A stretch of 64,000 bases of DNA from Colias croceus (taxonomy: Eukaryota; Arthropoda; Insecta; Lepidoptera; Pieridae). The position numbers and the translations under genes are program-made. The DNA is taken from positions 8,146,501 through 8,210,500 of the forward strand of contig NC_059553.1 in NCBI RefSeq assembly GCF_905220415.1. Reading direction: 5' to 3'. The notes beneath the pieces were generated by a model. That model was not told the DNA's origin. It searched no databases and saw only the letters and a program-made list of their open reading frames with translations. Position 1 is the first letter of the stretch; every line of letters begins with the position of its first letter. Positions 1 to 11,934 of this stretch are shown here, piece by piece.

Positions 1-998
1 TCTTCTCACTTTTACACAGATTTAAAAAAAATGCTCTACGGTTGAAACCTACTGCGGGGATATTAAAATTAAACAATTTGTAGAAGAAAATTAAGTTTTA
101 TTAAGACAACATTTATTTTAACATCAGTTAAACTGACATGTACATGACTTAAAAAACAAACAGCGCGCAGGAGCAGCACACGTGCCGCACGTCTCACTTC
201 ACCGAACGACGACGATTTGCTTCAACAAAACGCAGCACTGTATCGTACGGTTACGATCTCGCGAACTTTTACCTGTGCTTTTACTACACACAAATGCAGT
301 AATGTGGAGAACTGCGTTTTGACGTAGCAATTGGTCTACAGACACTAGAATAAAATGCTACAGTAATGGCTATTACTGCACTTTGTTTTAGCGTATCTTA
401 ACAAGAACCGCATTATTTTTTAGCACATGTTTAATACGGCGCTTTTTCTTATCATTGATATAGTTTTCATGTAAGTACTGCAAAAATCGTTAGCTAAAAA
501 ACATACTTCCGGGTACTTTTTTTATGAAATTATTTTTTTTTTTCATGTTAATAAACCCCTTGGGATCCCATTTCTTGGAAAAAGTAAAAATCCCAAAAAT
601 GTCGATTACTGCATTCTTTGTTATCAGGGCAGAATTATCTAATCTACTTGATAAAGGTCCGACTATTCCTTAACTTCAAGATTTAAAATAATAAATGCCA
701 AACATTTAAAACCCTGTCATTGACCTCACACAAAATCATCTTATGCGACTAAAAATAAACAAAATGTCGCTGACAGTATAAAAGTTTTGAAAAGCAGGTC
801 ACAACTCACTGTGGAGGGTAATTTTGTGTTTTACACTCGAGTTGACACCTGTACAGTATTATTTATTTTGGTATTATACTAGGATAATGCACTGAAATTA
901 GGATAGTTTGTATGTGTGTGTGAAAATAATTCAGTATTAGATAAGCAGTGTTTTGTAGAGTGAAACTATAGAGCGACTGTTTTTAAAGGTAAAACTAA
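1..998. other. AT-rich sequence, no gene seen
   Basis: No open frame of note and no repeat recognised. Bases 160-280 are richer in G and C and hold an E-box, CACGTG, at 179-184. A T tract lies near 531-543. Nothing here is enough to call a promoter. Confidence 0.5.
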
Positions 999-1489
999 TC
1001 TATATACATATAATAAATCTGTAGAAGGGTCAATTCTGTACATTGAAAATATTGAAAAAATAACTAGCGTGTTACTGGATCGATACCAAACCCAAATATG
1101 TGATTAAAAAAATTTTTGTCTGTCTGTCTGTCTGTCTATCTGTCTGTCTGTCTGTATGTGAAGACATCACGTGAAAACTACCGGTTCGATTTCGATGAAA
1201 CTTGGTATAATTATACCTTATTATCCTGGGCGTAAAATAGGATACTTTTTATCCTGGAAAAATACGTAGAAAAAAAATTAATCTCAATTTTTCAGTTATC
1301 CATAGACGTTGTTCTGTAGTAGGTACCGCGAACACACGTTGCGTATTATTATAGACCTAGCCGTATTTGGGTCCAATCACACCAATAGATATTTATAAGA
1401 TGTCATTGTCCGAGTTACTCAAAATGGAGAAATAAACCATCCACGCAAAGACCGACATCCGTGCGGACGGAGTCGCGGGCGGAAGCTAG
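999..1489 (+). mobile_element. Helitron-like element, group D
   Basis: Starts TC after host A and ends GGAAGCTAG before host T, as rolling-circle elements do. A GC-rich hairpin (GCGGACGGAGTCGCGGGCGG) precedes the end. It holds a GTCT microsatellite at 1117-1154. The first ~230 bases match the element at 34271, but this copy carries extra sequence at about 1285-1460 that the other lacks. No Rep/helicase coding is present, so it is non-autonomous. Confidence 0.8.
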
Positions 1490-1652
1490 TAAGTAATAAC
1501 ATTATACCTATAATTGTACGATAACAACTATAATAATTATTATAAATCTTAATTCATACTCTGTATTGTTACCTCTTGATGGAATTAATTTTTTTAGTTT
1601 ACATTAAAGAAATCATTTATTTTTGTATTTTTAACATTATGTGTATTTTATA

Positions 1653-1847
1653 CAAGCTGCGCTCCGCGGTTTCAACCGCGTGGCTCTGCTCCTGTTGGTC
1701 TTAGCGTGATGATATATAGCCTTCCTCGATGAATGGGCTATGTAACACCTAAATAATTTTTTCAAATCGGACCAGTAGTTCCTAAGATTAGCGCGTTGAA
1801 ACAATCAAACAAACAAACCCTTCAGCTTTATAATATTATAGTATAGA
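1653..1847 (-). mobile_element. Helitron-like element, group B
   Basis: Reverse-strand copy. The 3' end (low coordinate) reads AAGCTGCGCTCCGCGGTTT, so the canonical CTAG has decayed to CTTG. The middle contains AAATCGGACCAGTAGTTCC and the 5' end is the reverse complement of TCTATACTATAATATTATAA. The CAAA-rich tract is short here. Confidence 0.8.
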
Positions 1848-2406
1848 TTGGCGGTATCTATATTTAAATTTAATTGTTCGGGCATTTATTAAAACACGCC
1901 AGACCATTGGTGCTCTGGTTAAAATCATAATATTTCAGCGCTGCCAAATGTATGAGATTTTCCTGCAAATTTGTAGAACATACGAGATTTCCCGGGGGTA
2001 CCTAAGTTTGTCCCATCAGTATTATCTATTTCGTAAATATATGGCAAAGATTTTGTTAGCGATTTATGTTTATTATTACAAGTACATTTTTGTATTTAAA
2101 TGTTTTGATTAAAATTGAATAAAATTCAAAATCGGAAATCTAGTACAATATAATAATATTAGATGAAATAAAGGTAACGTTTGAAAGGGTCCTTATTCTC
2201 AGGGGTTATCACAGGAAGTGTGGGTATTAATAATTCAACTACTGTCGTCTTTTTCGTCACATCACTCTTATGTTACCGCTAAAATACTAAATTGGGTTAT
2301 TTGATAACGCTTTTTTTTCTGTATATTTTATATTGTTTCATCAGCATTTTGTACGATTATTTAATAATTACGTTAAGACCTTTTAAAGGACGACACAATA
2401 TTTTTT
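1848..2406. other. No gene seen
   Basis: AT-rich spacer between two mobile elements. No open frame, inverted repeat or known repeat was recognised. Confidence 0.5.
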
Positions 2407-2493
2407 GACGTGAAACTTCTTTAGGCGCGATGAGAGCAAAATTTCAAGTTACGATTTTGGTGCATTTGAATCTTGCCAAAGAAGTTTCTCTTC
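2407..2493. mobile_element. MITE-B copy
   Basis: An 87-bp element with inverted ends: GTGAAACTTCTTT at 2410-2422 and AAAGAAGTTTCTCTTC at 2478-2493. The inner part (GCGATGAGAGCAAAATTTC, then ACGATTTTGGT, then GAATCTTGCC) matches the element at 22001 in inverted orientation. No coding capacity. Confidence 0.65.
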
Positions 2494-2814
2494 TAAAACG
2501 ATTGCTTGGCGCACACGCTCTTTTTTAATAAAAATCGTTTCAGTAAAAGGATGTTTATATTTTCGGTTTAAAATCCTTCACGCTTTTTACTCTAAAGGAA
2601 TAAACTTAATGTATAATACAAGTTTAAATGGAATCCATTCAAGTTGAATCGAAACATACACAATGAAATCTAAAGAAAGGAAAACTTTATAATTGCATCG
2701 ATAATCGAGCTTTGATGTTTTGCTGATAAGCGATGTAATGCCTTAAATTTAGCAGATAATTGCAACGTCTAGGGACTTTAAAATATATCTATTTAAGAAT
2801 CATATTATTTTCAA
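2494..2814. other. No gene seen
   Basis: AT-rich spacer with nothing recognisable. Confidence 0.5.
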
Positions 2815-3018
2815 TATTTTTTTTTATTGGGAATAGGGAAGCGCTTGACCACAATCTCGCCTGATATTAAGCTGAGATGTGGTATAAGATGGAGCGCGCT
2901 TCCTAAGAAGGTACACTGTAGGTACACTTGAAAACCCCCAAATTGCACTCGTCGGGGAACACAGATTCAGGAAGCATGTTCCAGTCCCTCGCGGTTCGGA
3001 TAAAGAATGGATTTCAAT
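2815..3018 (-). mobile_element. LINE 3' end, 5'-truncated
   Basis: Homologous to the LINE end at 33829: both share ATCTCGCCTGATRNTAAGCT, GATGGAGCGCGCT and ACAGATTCAGGAAGCATG in the same order. A T tract at about 2815-2826 is the poly-A tail seen from the other strand. On the reverse strand it corresponds to the last part of the reverse-transcriptase ORF (motif ...NMLPESVFP... region) and the 3' UTR. The frame is decayed. Confidence 0.65.
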
Positions 3019-3101
3019 CCTGCATCAATAGTTTTACAATTTTAGTTGAAGTGGCTCAGCTTTCAACCTCGTAAGCTATCAAGTCTTGGAGGTTATTTCA
3101 T

Positions 3102-3337
3102 ACTAGTTAAGCTTTAAATGCTCCCCCGTGGCTCCACCCCTGTTGGTCGTAGCGTGATGATATATAGCCTATAACCTTTCTCGATAAATGGGCTATCTAA
3201 CACTGAAACAATTTTTCAAATCGGACCAGTAGTTCCCGAGATTAGCGCGTTCAAACAAACAAACAAACAAACAAACCAACAAACAAACAAACTCTTCAGC
3301 TTTATAATATTAGTATAGATTATAATATTAGTATAGA
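3102..3337 (-). mobile_element. Helitron-like element, group B
   Basis: Reverse copy. ACTAG at 3102 lies 20 bp from the GGCTCCACCCCTGTTGGTC block. It has an expanded CAAA microsatellite at about 3254-3291. The 5' terminal TATAATATTAGTATAGAT is duplicated in tandem at 3303-3320 and 3321-3338. Confidence 0.8.
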
Positions 3338-3480
3338 TTACCATGCATTTCACATTTGTTGTAAATGAGCATTTTTTAAACGTCTAAGCTCAGCTTGAGC
3401 TCATATTAATTATGTGACGTTTTATTTATTTAAACATGTAGCTTAATCTAGGAATATCCGTTAACATACTTATTTACAAA

Positions 3481-3640
3481 AATGAAACCCGTTTTACTTG
3501 GTCACGGCCGCGGCATCACGCGTGAACGGGTGGTCCGATTCGATAATTCTTTTTTTATTATATTCCTTGAAGTACGAGGATGGTTCTTATGTAGATAAAA
3601 CGTAAATATGTACCACGGGCGAAGCCGGGTCGGACCGCTT
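3481..3640 (+). mobile_element. Helitron-like element, group E, degenerate
   Basis: The 3' part reads GTACCACGGGCGAAGCCGGG then TCGGACCGCTTG, so CTAG has changed to CTTG. The body holds GGTGGTCCGATTCGATAATTC. The 5' boundary is not clear. Confidence 0.55.
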
Positions 3641-4120
3641 GTATTTTATAAAATAAACACATTCCAAACCACACACAATTTACCATTGTAAAACCCTGAA
3701 ATGTCATTAACATTTTGTAATTTAAAAGTCAATCTCCGATAATCCTGTGTGAAGGCATCTCTGTTTATCGAAGCTTCATCTCGCGGTTTAATGGCTTACG
3801 TTAAATACCAGAGACCAACGTAATTAATATCGAATAATCGAGAACCTATTACTTGGCTTCGATACAGAATATCGAATAATCGATTTTACTCGGCCTTGGA
3901 ATGTTTTGTCAAAAATCCTAAAAGCTAAAATGGATTGTTTTTAACAATGTACTTAGTAAAAATTTCAAAGATTTTGCATGTTTTGAGTGTTTGGTCGTAA
4001 AACGTAAGTGTAAAATAATAAAAAAAAACACAACTATGAATCCGAACACACTGTATTAAATACTTTGTTCAAATGTAAATTATCAAAAACATAAATAGCT
4101 ACCTAGTGACTTATTGTCCT
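3641..4120. other. No gene seen; short direct repeat
   Basis: AT-rich spacer. ATATCGAATAATCGA occurs twice, at 3827-3841 and 3869-3883. Otherwise nothing is recognised. Confidence 0.45.
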
Positions 4121-4190
4121 ATAAGCTATGTCCACACTATGCACTTTCATCTTCAACTTTCGTCTTCATCTTTCTATTCAACTTTCGTTT

Positions 4191-4226
4191 GTCGCTTTCA
4201 ATATTGAATTCAATATTGAAAGCGAC
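4191..4226. repeat. 36-bp perfect palindrome
   Basis: GTCGCTTTCAATATTGAA followed directly by its exact reverse complement, centred on an EcoRI-type GAATTC with no spacer. It lies inside the Harbinger-like element and could extrude as a cruciform. Confidence 0.85.
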
Positions 4227-4263
4227 AATTCAACGCAACGCCAATATATTACCTAGTTCATTA

Positions 4264-4494
4264 GTAGTTTGTCAGCTTGTGGAAACATGTGCGACGACAA
4301 CATTTTACAGTGGAATATGTGCTGCTTACTTGATCATAAGAAATTCCAGAAAAAAAAGAACCAAGCGAAAGTTTTGGATACGAGGCTATTACAATAATCG
4401 AAGTAATGTGATTATGAGAGAACTACGAGAAGATAAAGATATTCTTTTTAAAAATTTTACACATAATATGTCTGAAAAAAAAATTCGATAGACT
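4264..4494 (+). pseudogene. Harbinger-type transposase N-terminal remnant
   Basis: Part of an open frame starting at 4114. After a hydrophobic stretch comes RKKRTKRKFWIRGYY and then IMRELREDKDILFKNF (residues ~79-93 and ~100-115 of the frame). This resembles the conserved start of HARBI1-type transposases, where a basic run leads to a RRFWVHP-like motif and then an LR-D-D-FFNFFRM-like motif. The frame stops at 4492-4494, well before the DDE catalytic domain, so the protein cannot act as a transposase. Assignment is by motif recognition only. Confidence 0.55.
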
Positions 4495-4698
4495 TTTGAA
4501 ATTGGTTACACCATCTTGTTGTTGAACGCTTTGTGGCACAGAAATCCACCAGACGCGGGAAACGTCTTTCGCAGCGCGCGCTGTGCTTTCAACTGTCAAA
4601 AACGCATGCGTCAAGGGCATGCGTTGCGTGCGCTGTTGACTGCGCTGTGACGCATGCCCTTGATGAACGAAAAAAGGCACAGTGTGGACATAGCTTAT

Positions 4699-5234
4699 GT
4701 CCCTTATGTGGGGCAGAGGGCGCTATAGCACAGAATAATAATAAATAACTAGTAGCACTAGCTAGCTACCTATAGGTAATAATGCTTTTATTTTACTAAC
4801 GCAGTACAGTCTTTGAACGTTTAAATTGCATCTTTTCAAAAGGTATTACTTTACCGTAGTTAAAATAAAGACAATCTACACTACCCTGAAACGATAACTG
4901 ACAACATTAAAGGAAGAAAAACGACTCCAATGTAATTCGAGTTTGAACTGATTTAATGGCGAAGGAAAGGAGTTTAAAATAAAATATCCAATCACCTGTT
5001 TCAATTTATTTATTTCTATTCATTCACAGGCTTACGTTAATTGAAATGTATTTGTATTATATTTCCCATTGACTAAAATAAAATTAACAAGAATATAATA
5101 ATATAGTTTCTGGCAATAATAAGACTATTGACATTTTCTCAAATACTGTACATAAATTTAAAAAGGAATTGCTCTCGATTGAACCTTTGCCAAAACCCAG
5201 TTGATCAAATGTAGTTTTCTTTTAACATTAATTT
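4699..5234. other. No gene seen
   Basis: AT-rich spacer. Nothing recognised. Confidence 0.5.
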
Positions 5235-5452
5235 GATTATTTTGCCGTCAAAATTGGATTTATGTTTTATGTATTATGTATATGTGTATTTTTTACCTAA
5301 TCTGCAGTTAGCTGCAGACTGTGTGTCTTAGATTTGGATTTAATGTTGTATTTGTTAGTGGTGGTTGCCTATAATTGTGACAGCACTATGTCTACGATTG
5401 TAATTACTTTAATGCTTTTATCTCTGTATCAGTGTATGTCATGTTGGTGATC

Positions 5453-5509
<57 letters not shown>

Positions 5510-5525
5510 TTATGTGTTGCCGTCA
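5235..5525 (+). mobile_element. Retroposed sequence with 52-nt poly-A and target duplication
   Basis: A body of ~205 bp ends TGTTGGTGATCCTT followed by 52 A (5456-5507). It is flanked by an imperfect direct repeat: GATTATTTTGCCGTCA (5235-5250) and GATTATGTGTTGCCGTCA (5508-5525). The ending TTGGTGATCCTT is familiar from lepidopteran LINE 3' UTRs, so a 5'-truncated LINE is the likeliest source. A processed transcript cannot be excluded. The long pure A tract suggests a young insertion, while the 2-bp difference in the duplication argues otherwise. Confidence 0.6.
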
Positions 5526-7891
5526 TCTGATTGAATCTGCTATTCAATTGAATGACTACCTAGGTAGCGCGTTCATTGAATGACGACTTGTTTTATTCAA
5601 TAATATTATTAGTTGCTAAATTTTAACATTTCACTTTTCCTGTATTGTCTCTTGGAAAAATAAAAAATTAATGTTATCTAAACTATCATTAATTAAGTTC
5701 TTAGTTTTAATTAAAGTTAAATCAAAACTGTGATCTTAAAATTTAGTACGATTTGTATCTATTCGTAACTTTATTCCTTATCTTCAAAGAAAACGTTGTC
5801 AAACTTTCTGCGGTTTGTACTTGCATTTATGGTAATAACTTGAAAAATATTAACAAGTATGATATTCAATCACCCAAAAACTGCTGAACTTTTTGGATAA
5901 ATTTAAGTCATCAAAACGTGGCAAGAACTGCAGGAAAAAGAAATGTTTAACCGTAGAGAAATTATTTTTAAGTAAATTCGGGTTTATATGAAAATAAAGG
6001 TCCATTGTAACTGAACAAAAAAGTACCCAAAAGCGGAGGTAGCAGCGCGTAAAAACATTCAAAAAGTCAACAGAATTGCTTTGAAGCAGTCGATTCTCAA
6101 AAAATTCGGTTCTGAATGAAAAAACACATCCAATTAACAACCAGGGTTGACAGCGGAATAAAAAAGCAAGTCTCGATGGACGCTGAGTTCGAGAAATGCA
6201 AGTTTCAGCTTATTACAAGTTTTGTACAGCCCTACATTTTATTGCAGGAAAGCAGATGTTTTCGAATTTGAGGGCTGTCGTATTTAATAAAGCTGCACGA
6301 ATAATTTTGAGCGTATTTCGTGAAATTTTCAGAAATTTAAGTGGAAAATTTTAAAGTTTCTTTTGATGATTCGAATCATCATATTACATCCGATTTAATA
6401 TGAGTTTTAAACGGAATTCGTTAAATTAACTTTATTTATACTTACGAATGAAAGATGCTATTTAAATCTGCAACACAAAAATAGAAGAATTGAGAGATGT
6501 AATTTTAAAAACCGATTCCAGTTTTGTGTGTATGTGTGTAGTGTAAGAACATAGAATGTGTGTGTCTTTTCTTGCAAAAATATAATTTTGTTATTTTGTG
6601 TGCCAAAGAATATCCAACAAAATTCTCTTTAACTGAGTAAATATACTTTCATTATTGCAACTGAGCCTTAGCTTATTAAATTAAAGAAAAAGTTTTGGTA
6701 AAAAAAATTACGCATTACTTGAAACATCGCGCTCCAAAAAGAAATTGTAAAAATTTATTTGTCGCATTTTTTCAAGCCGGCTTATATAGCCGGCTCTTTC
6801 AAAATACAATTTAACTTTATCTGCATGTTTTTACAGGAAAATAACTTATTACAATTTTGATAGACAGTGTAATAAATTTTATCAAGTCAAATAAATGCAA
6901 AAAAAGACACAATTTTCTGAAAAAAAAAGGAATTTCTTTCTCAAACAAACAACAAATACTCTATTATGATAACTCATAATGGAAATCAAGTTTGTTAAGA
7001 CATCTCAGTTACTGCGAAAAACATAAATCCATACACAAGAAAAACTGTATACATTTCTCCTTAACACACCTCCAATAAAAACAAATAAATACCTACAACA
7101 TAAAAAGTTGATCATAAAGCAAAATATATTCTGCACGTGTACCACATTGTATACCGTCGCATTGTTTCCATATTAAATCTAAAAACACGGGATAATTGAA
7201 AAATATCCACGACTTACTCGACGGTAAAAGCTTTGTGTCCTTTAAAGGATTAAAAGGCGGCCTTGCATGAACGCTTGCTTTCATTTATTGCTAACAAAGT
7301 ATTTATTAATCATGAATTTTTTACACGTGCGAATGGAAATTTCTTTTACATTCCTTCGCTTTTGAATGTATTAGTTTTTTAACGTGTGCCGCGTAATATA
7401 TGGTGTGGAATGTCATTAATATTTTATGAACTTATTTTAATTTGTTGGTATGTATATTTTGACACATGCTACATATTATTTTATGTATAAATCAAAATAT
7501 ATCAGTTTTTATGAAGGTTTAATTATTTAGCTCTACTTTTATTCCAACATAAGATCATTCACGTAGTAACGATTTTAAAAGGACTTTTACAGATGGTTAT
7601 AGATATCAACTCAGAACTTATAAACAGACTTACTTACTTACAAACAGACCGATCACACAGATCGATCCTTCATAGACACGATCTCCTCTTATATACTTTA
7701 TAATAGTTCCTTATGTACGTTATTGATAATAACAATATCATCAATCAATATCATGTTACTGTGTGAGGAAAAGAATTGATTCATACTTTATTATGTTATA
7801 AACTCTCTCAATATACAATTATACAGGGTTTACTATAAAACTAACCACGTTGCAATCGTATAGAAACATAACCTCCAAATATTTATAAGAC
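5526..7891. other. Long AT-rich stretch, no gene seen
   Basis: Two short palindromes: GATGATTCGAATCATC at 6365-6380 (perfect) and AGCCGGCT-TATAT-AGCCGGCT at 6775-6795. Around 7824 a TATACAGGGTTT sequence resembles the tip of a cut-and-paste transposon, but no partner end was found. The short open frames at 5850-6140 and 7093-7284 (reverse strand) look like chance. Confidence 0.45.
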
Positions 7892-8115
7892 ACTAAATTT
7901 CCGCCTGCGGCATCGCCCGCGTTTGCAAAGGAAAACCCGCATAGTTCCCGTTCCCGTGGGATTTCCGTGATAAAAACTATCCTATGTGTTAATCCAATTT
8001 ACCCTCTATATGTGTGCTAAATTTCATTGTAATCGGTTCAGTAGTTTTTACGTGAAAGAGTAACAAACATGCATACATCCATACAAACTTTCGCTTTATA
8101 ATATTATATGTATTA
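7892..8115 (-). mobile_element. Helitron-like element, group A
   Basis: The 3' end reads CTAAATTTCCGCCTGCGGC, with CTAG decayed to CTAA. It contains the reverse complements of ATGCGGGTTTTCC and GGGTAAATTGGATTAACAC. The 5' end degenerates into TATAATATTATATGTATTAT. Confidence 0.8.
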
Positions 8116-9138
8116 TATATAAGTACGATTACATATACAAAACTTAATGTTCAAATAATCCTTACATACTTCATAGACGTGTGGGTGAGATAATTTATTT
8201 TGAATGATTTATGTATTCGAGCCAGGTCACTGGAGTTGGGATTTTCGTACAGATAATATATGTTTCATCGATGAAAGAAATGTTTAAAAGAAATTTTGTA
8301 AGCGAAACTTCTAGAACATCTGCGGTAAGTACAAAGACATCAGTTTGCGAAATAACTTGAAGTTTGTACGGATAGACTTGAAGTGCAAATTACTTGTACT
8401 GTAAAGTGGTACAGACTTGGTTTTGTAATATTTGGGTCAGAATTTCATGAATTTTGCAATGTTTTATTTAAGCGAATGAAATTATATGAATATACTATTA
8501 TGTTACGGATAATCAGTAGCGAAATAACAAATTGTATTATTTGTTTTCTATAATTTGTTATTTATGTAAATGTATATTCCATATATACTTTACCTATATG
8601 AAATTGAATTGATTGATCAAACGTTAAAGAAAATACGTATGTAATTATTTTCAAAGTCTTTTATAATAGTCTAGTTGTATAAATACGTGTTTGAGTATAG
8701 GTGAATATTAATTTGCTCCTCTATCTTTGTTTATGATTATTTTTTATACGAAAATATACACCTTTAGCACATAGATAATACTCATATTATGATTTATATA
8801 TTATTCGCGGGTCGCTCGACCGGCCATATTCGTTTTCATTCAAGTCGAGATAAAAAATGTGTTTTCGTCAGTGTTGGAACTTTGTAATTTACGAGTTCTG
8901 CGATTCGGAATACAAATGTTCCTTCTATGATTGTGTTTTTTGGTATATTTCCATTTTAGGCTTTAGCATATGAGTTGGTAGTGTTCGATACAAAATAATA
9001 TTGAAATAATACAGTGTAGGATATTGGTATCCAAATTCAAACAATAAATAAATGGAAAATAGTACCTACCAACATGTTTACAAGTTCAAAGTATATAATT
9101 ATAACGGAAAAAAATTGTTTAATAATTAATTATCTTTA
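8116..9138. other. No gene seen
   Basis: AT-rich. A short GC-richer patch (CGGGTCGCTCGACCGGCC) at about 8808 contains the palindrome GGTCGCTCGACC. No family recognised. Confidence 0.4.
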
Positions 9139-9199
9139 AGTATTAAATACCTAATATACTATAAGTATTAAATACCTAATATTAATTAGGTATTTAATA
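9139..9199. repeat. Direct and inverted copies of AAGTATTAAATACCTAAT
   Basis: AAGTATTAAATACCTAATAT occurs at 9138-9157 and again from 9163. The second copy runs into its inverse, so TATTAAATACCTAAT and ATTAGGTATTTAATA form a 15-bp perfect stem spanning 9166-9199. Confidence 0.6.
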
Positions 9200-9212
9200 T
9201 TTATAGATATTT

Positions 9213-9233
9213 GAAAGAAAGAAAAGAAAGAAA
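9213..9233. repeat. GAAA microsatellite
   Basis: GAAAGAAAGAAAAGAAAGAAA followed by CATTTATTT. Lep1 Helitrons are known to associate with GAAA microsatellites, but here the nearest Helitron starts ~90 bp away. Confidence 0.6.
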
Positions 9234-9324
9234 CATTTATTTGACTCCACAAGATAGATTTGGTTCCCTAATTCATCGTAGTATCTCCAAACATAAATAC
9301 AGATAGAGTTTTACTTTATATATT

Positions 9325-9496
9325 ACTAGTTTACCGCCCACGGCTTCGCCCGCTTTGTCTAAAACCTAATAAAGTATATACTAAATCCATTTATTTAAAA
9401 CAACCCCATCAAAATACTTTTCGTAATTTTAAAGATTTTAGCATACAAAGTCACATTGGGACACATAAAGCGACTTAGTTTTATACTATGTAGTGA
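9325..9496 (-). mobile_element. Helitron-like element, group C
   Basis: Starts ACTAGTTTACCGCCCACGGC and runs through TTTGTCTAAAACCTAATAAA to the reverse complement of TCACTACATAGTATAAAAC. Its middle is the most diverged of the C copies. Confidence 0.85.
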
Positions 9497-11051
9497 TAGT
9501 CAAATACAACACGTTTTATTTATATAAGAATTATATTAATACCTAATATAATTATATGTTACCCCACTTTTATAGCTCTTGAATTTCACACGAAATCATA
9601 CTTCTGTCTCTCAGAATTGACCTAGTCTCAATATAAGAAACGGCTCAGAAACTTGTTCAATATCTGCCTGTACTTTTGTAAAAAACTTGACTTATTATAC
9701 AGTGGAAATCTTATAAGTTAGGTGTTATTTCGTATTAACTTTGCCTTCTCTTTTTATATTGAGAGATAATTTTGATATTTTATTTATAATGCGTTATTAC
9801 CTTATTGGGATATTAAATAATTATAAACCAAAAATAAACAGTTCATTTGAAAATAGGTAAAAACATAAATTATCTAAACTACCAAAACATATTAAAATAG
9901 GTATGACATGAACTGAAAGTGGATTGACCATTCTTCATCCCTTATTTAGAACATAATATTATTACATATTACATTTTTAACAATATATTTTAGTAGAGTG
10001 TGTTTTTTGCAAAATCTGTATAATCATTTTATAACTTGAAACCAAAAAATATAATGACCCGAATCAATACATTTCCTTTTGTAAAAGTTGGTAAAAAGGG
10101 TTTAAAATGCGAATGCTTAGTGCCGCCTGCGGTGTCAGATGCATTTTTCACAGTTATAGCTGCACGCTCACAAAATAGCCTTTAGCCAAACTGGAATGGA
10201 GTATGAATTTTTATATCACGAAAATGTTGAAAATACTTTTAAAATTTTCATTATATTTCGTGGGTTGCGTTTGTTTTCTAATGCGGTTTAGAGATAATAA
10301 TATGTTATTGCATTCTTAAATATTACAAACATAAACAAAATGAAAATAATAAGATATGAAGTGAATGGAAATTAAGAATAACACTATAATATTATCTCAA
10401 GAGACTATAATATTATGTTGTTTGTGTAGATGTATCAAGCCTACTGAACAAGTTTAAAACATTTTTATTTCATCATCATTTTATTTTAAAAATACAATTC
10501 TGCGTCTAGAAAATGTTCGATTCTCAAACAGCTTACCTTAGTTTAAAGGAGCGAGCTTTTACATTAGATAGTCGTTTTTAAGGGAGATAGTTTAACACGA
10601 TTAAATTAGTTTTGACAAAATTTTTAAATTTATTTCATGTTTCGCCGGTAAGACAATTTCTAATCCAATACTAATTTCATCCATACGTAGTTTAAGATTA
10701 CTACTTATACAGGGTTACTTGTAAAATACCAGCAACCTCCTAGGACAAGATAGCTAACATCATAAGTAACAACATTTGTTCTAGGAATATTGGCATAACA
10801 CAATAAATTATTTTTAAATGAATCAACGGGAAACAATAGCTGTTGAAGATAGTTAAAATATACAAAATGTCCGCTCCAACACTGCTTCGGAAGCACGGCT
10901 TACCTGCTTTTGTTCGCTGATAAATAAAGCAATTTAACGCGACAAGTTTCACTTTGGTCTAGTGATGTGAAATTAGTATTAAATTATCGATGAAAAACTT
11001 AATAACAGACCTGAGAGCATTTAGTACGTAACTAAGCCGAATTGAAGAAAT
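9497..11051. other. No gene seen; possible transposon tip
   Basis: At about 10708 ATACAGGGTTACTTGTAAAA looks like the outer end of a cut-and-paste element, but no matching inverted end was found. Overlapping short frames on the reverse strand (10705-10952) are not recognisable. Elsewhere only AT-rich sequence. Confidence 0.4.
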
Positions 11052-11246
11052 AGTGTACACACGTAAGAAGTGAAACTTCTTTATGACCTTATTTTTAAAT
11101 AAATAATTTACTATTTGCAACTTTACAGAAATCGAATCACGCGTGGTAGGGATAAGAAAAAGATGGCGCGTAACGGAAAAATGTCACGCGTAACGAAAAA
11201 ATGTTACACTAAGTTTTTTCCAACCCCGATAAAGAAGTTTCACTTC
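11052..11246 (+). mobile_element. MITE-A copy
   Basis: TIRs GAAGTGAAACTTCTTTAT (from 11067) and ATAAAGAAGTTTCACTTC (ending 11246). A short GTGTACACACGTAA leader precedes the TIR, as in the other copies. The body holds GAATCACGCGTGGTAGGG, AAAAGATGGCGCGTAACG and CCAACCCCGATAAAG. Full length for the family. Confidence 0.8.
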
Positions 11247-11934
11247 AAAAAAAAAGCAGAAATGTTCTTTAATTCATTCATGACCAATCTTTAAGGAGAC
11301 TGGCTACTTGCGTAATAGCGCAGACAAATATTCTATACTTTGTTTATTATCATACTATCTTTCAAGAAGCCAATTCGAGTGAATAAGATCTGGCGCAAAG
11401 ATAGCAAGATCTTGATCTCCTCAAGACTTTGGATTTATAACATGGTAACTATACAACCGACATACTTACTAGCTTATGTCTACGACGCGTCGTCGTCGAC
11501 AGATTTTTTAAATTCGTGTTATGATAACATAATTTATTATAAACTCCCAAAGATTATACAAATAAACTTCAACACAATATTATAAAGTTAAAATGTATGA
11601 ACATAGACCAATTCGATCATTTTAATTTCTAAAAATATCCGTCTACTTTTTCTTTCATAAAGCTTTTGCGTGTAAAAACTTCCTTACAAAACTTTTCGGA
11701 AGCATACAAAATTTTATTACGCCAGCGTTTGTTTGGCGCAGGTAATTTTCGAAAGAAGCTTGTAATTAGATTTGTTCCTACTAAGTGATTACATACATTG
11801 GTAAAGGCGGAATAGAAACCACTTCTGGTATTGTGTGTACATTAAGAATATGAGAGGAATGTATTTTTACGTTCACGCGAGGAATAATAGATAAGAATAA
11901 ATACTTTTTAAGCTTTTTAATTTAATTGCATAGC
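11247..11934. other. No gene seen
   Basis: An 81-residue frame at 11340-11585 (+) has no recognisable motif and is treated as chance. ACGACGCGTCGTCGTCGAC at 11481 is a small GC-rich palindromic patch. Confidence 0.4.

Larger units (their letters stand above)
4121..4698 (+). mobile_element. PIF/Harbinger-like DNA transposon, internally deleted
   Basis: Ends are inverted repeats of ~22 bp: ATAAGCTATGTCCACACTAT at 4121 and the reverse complement of AAGCTATGTCCACACTGTGC at the far end. A reading frame that looks like the N-terminus of a Harbinger transposase lies inside (see 4264-4494). A 36-bp perfect palindrome sits near the 5' end. Near the 3' end GCATGCGTCAAGGGCATGCG and CGCATGCCCTTGATG form a second stem. 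The target duplication is ambiguous because the TIR ends in TAA/TTA, so the 3-bp TWA duplication typical of the superfamily cannot be separated from the repeat itself. Confidence 0.6.

Noticed and set aside
7824..7891. Cut-and-paste transposon tip TACAGGGTTT
   Set aside because: No inverted partner in the next several kilobases.
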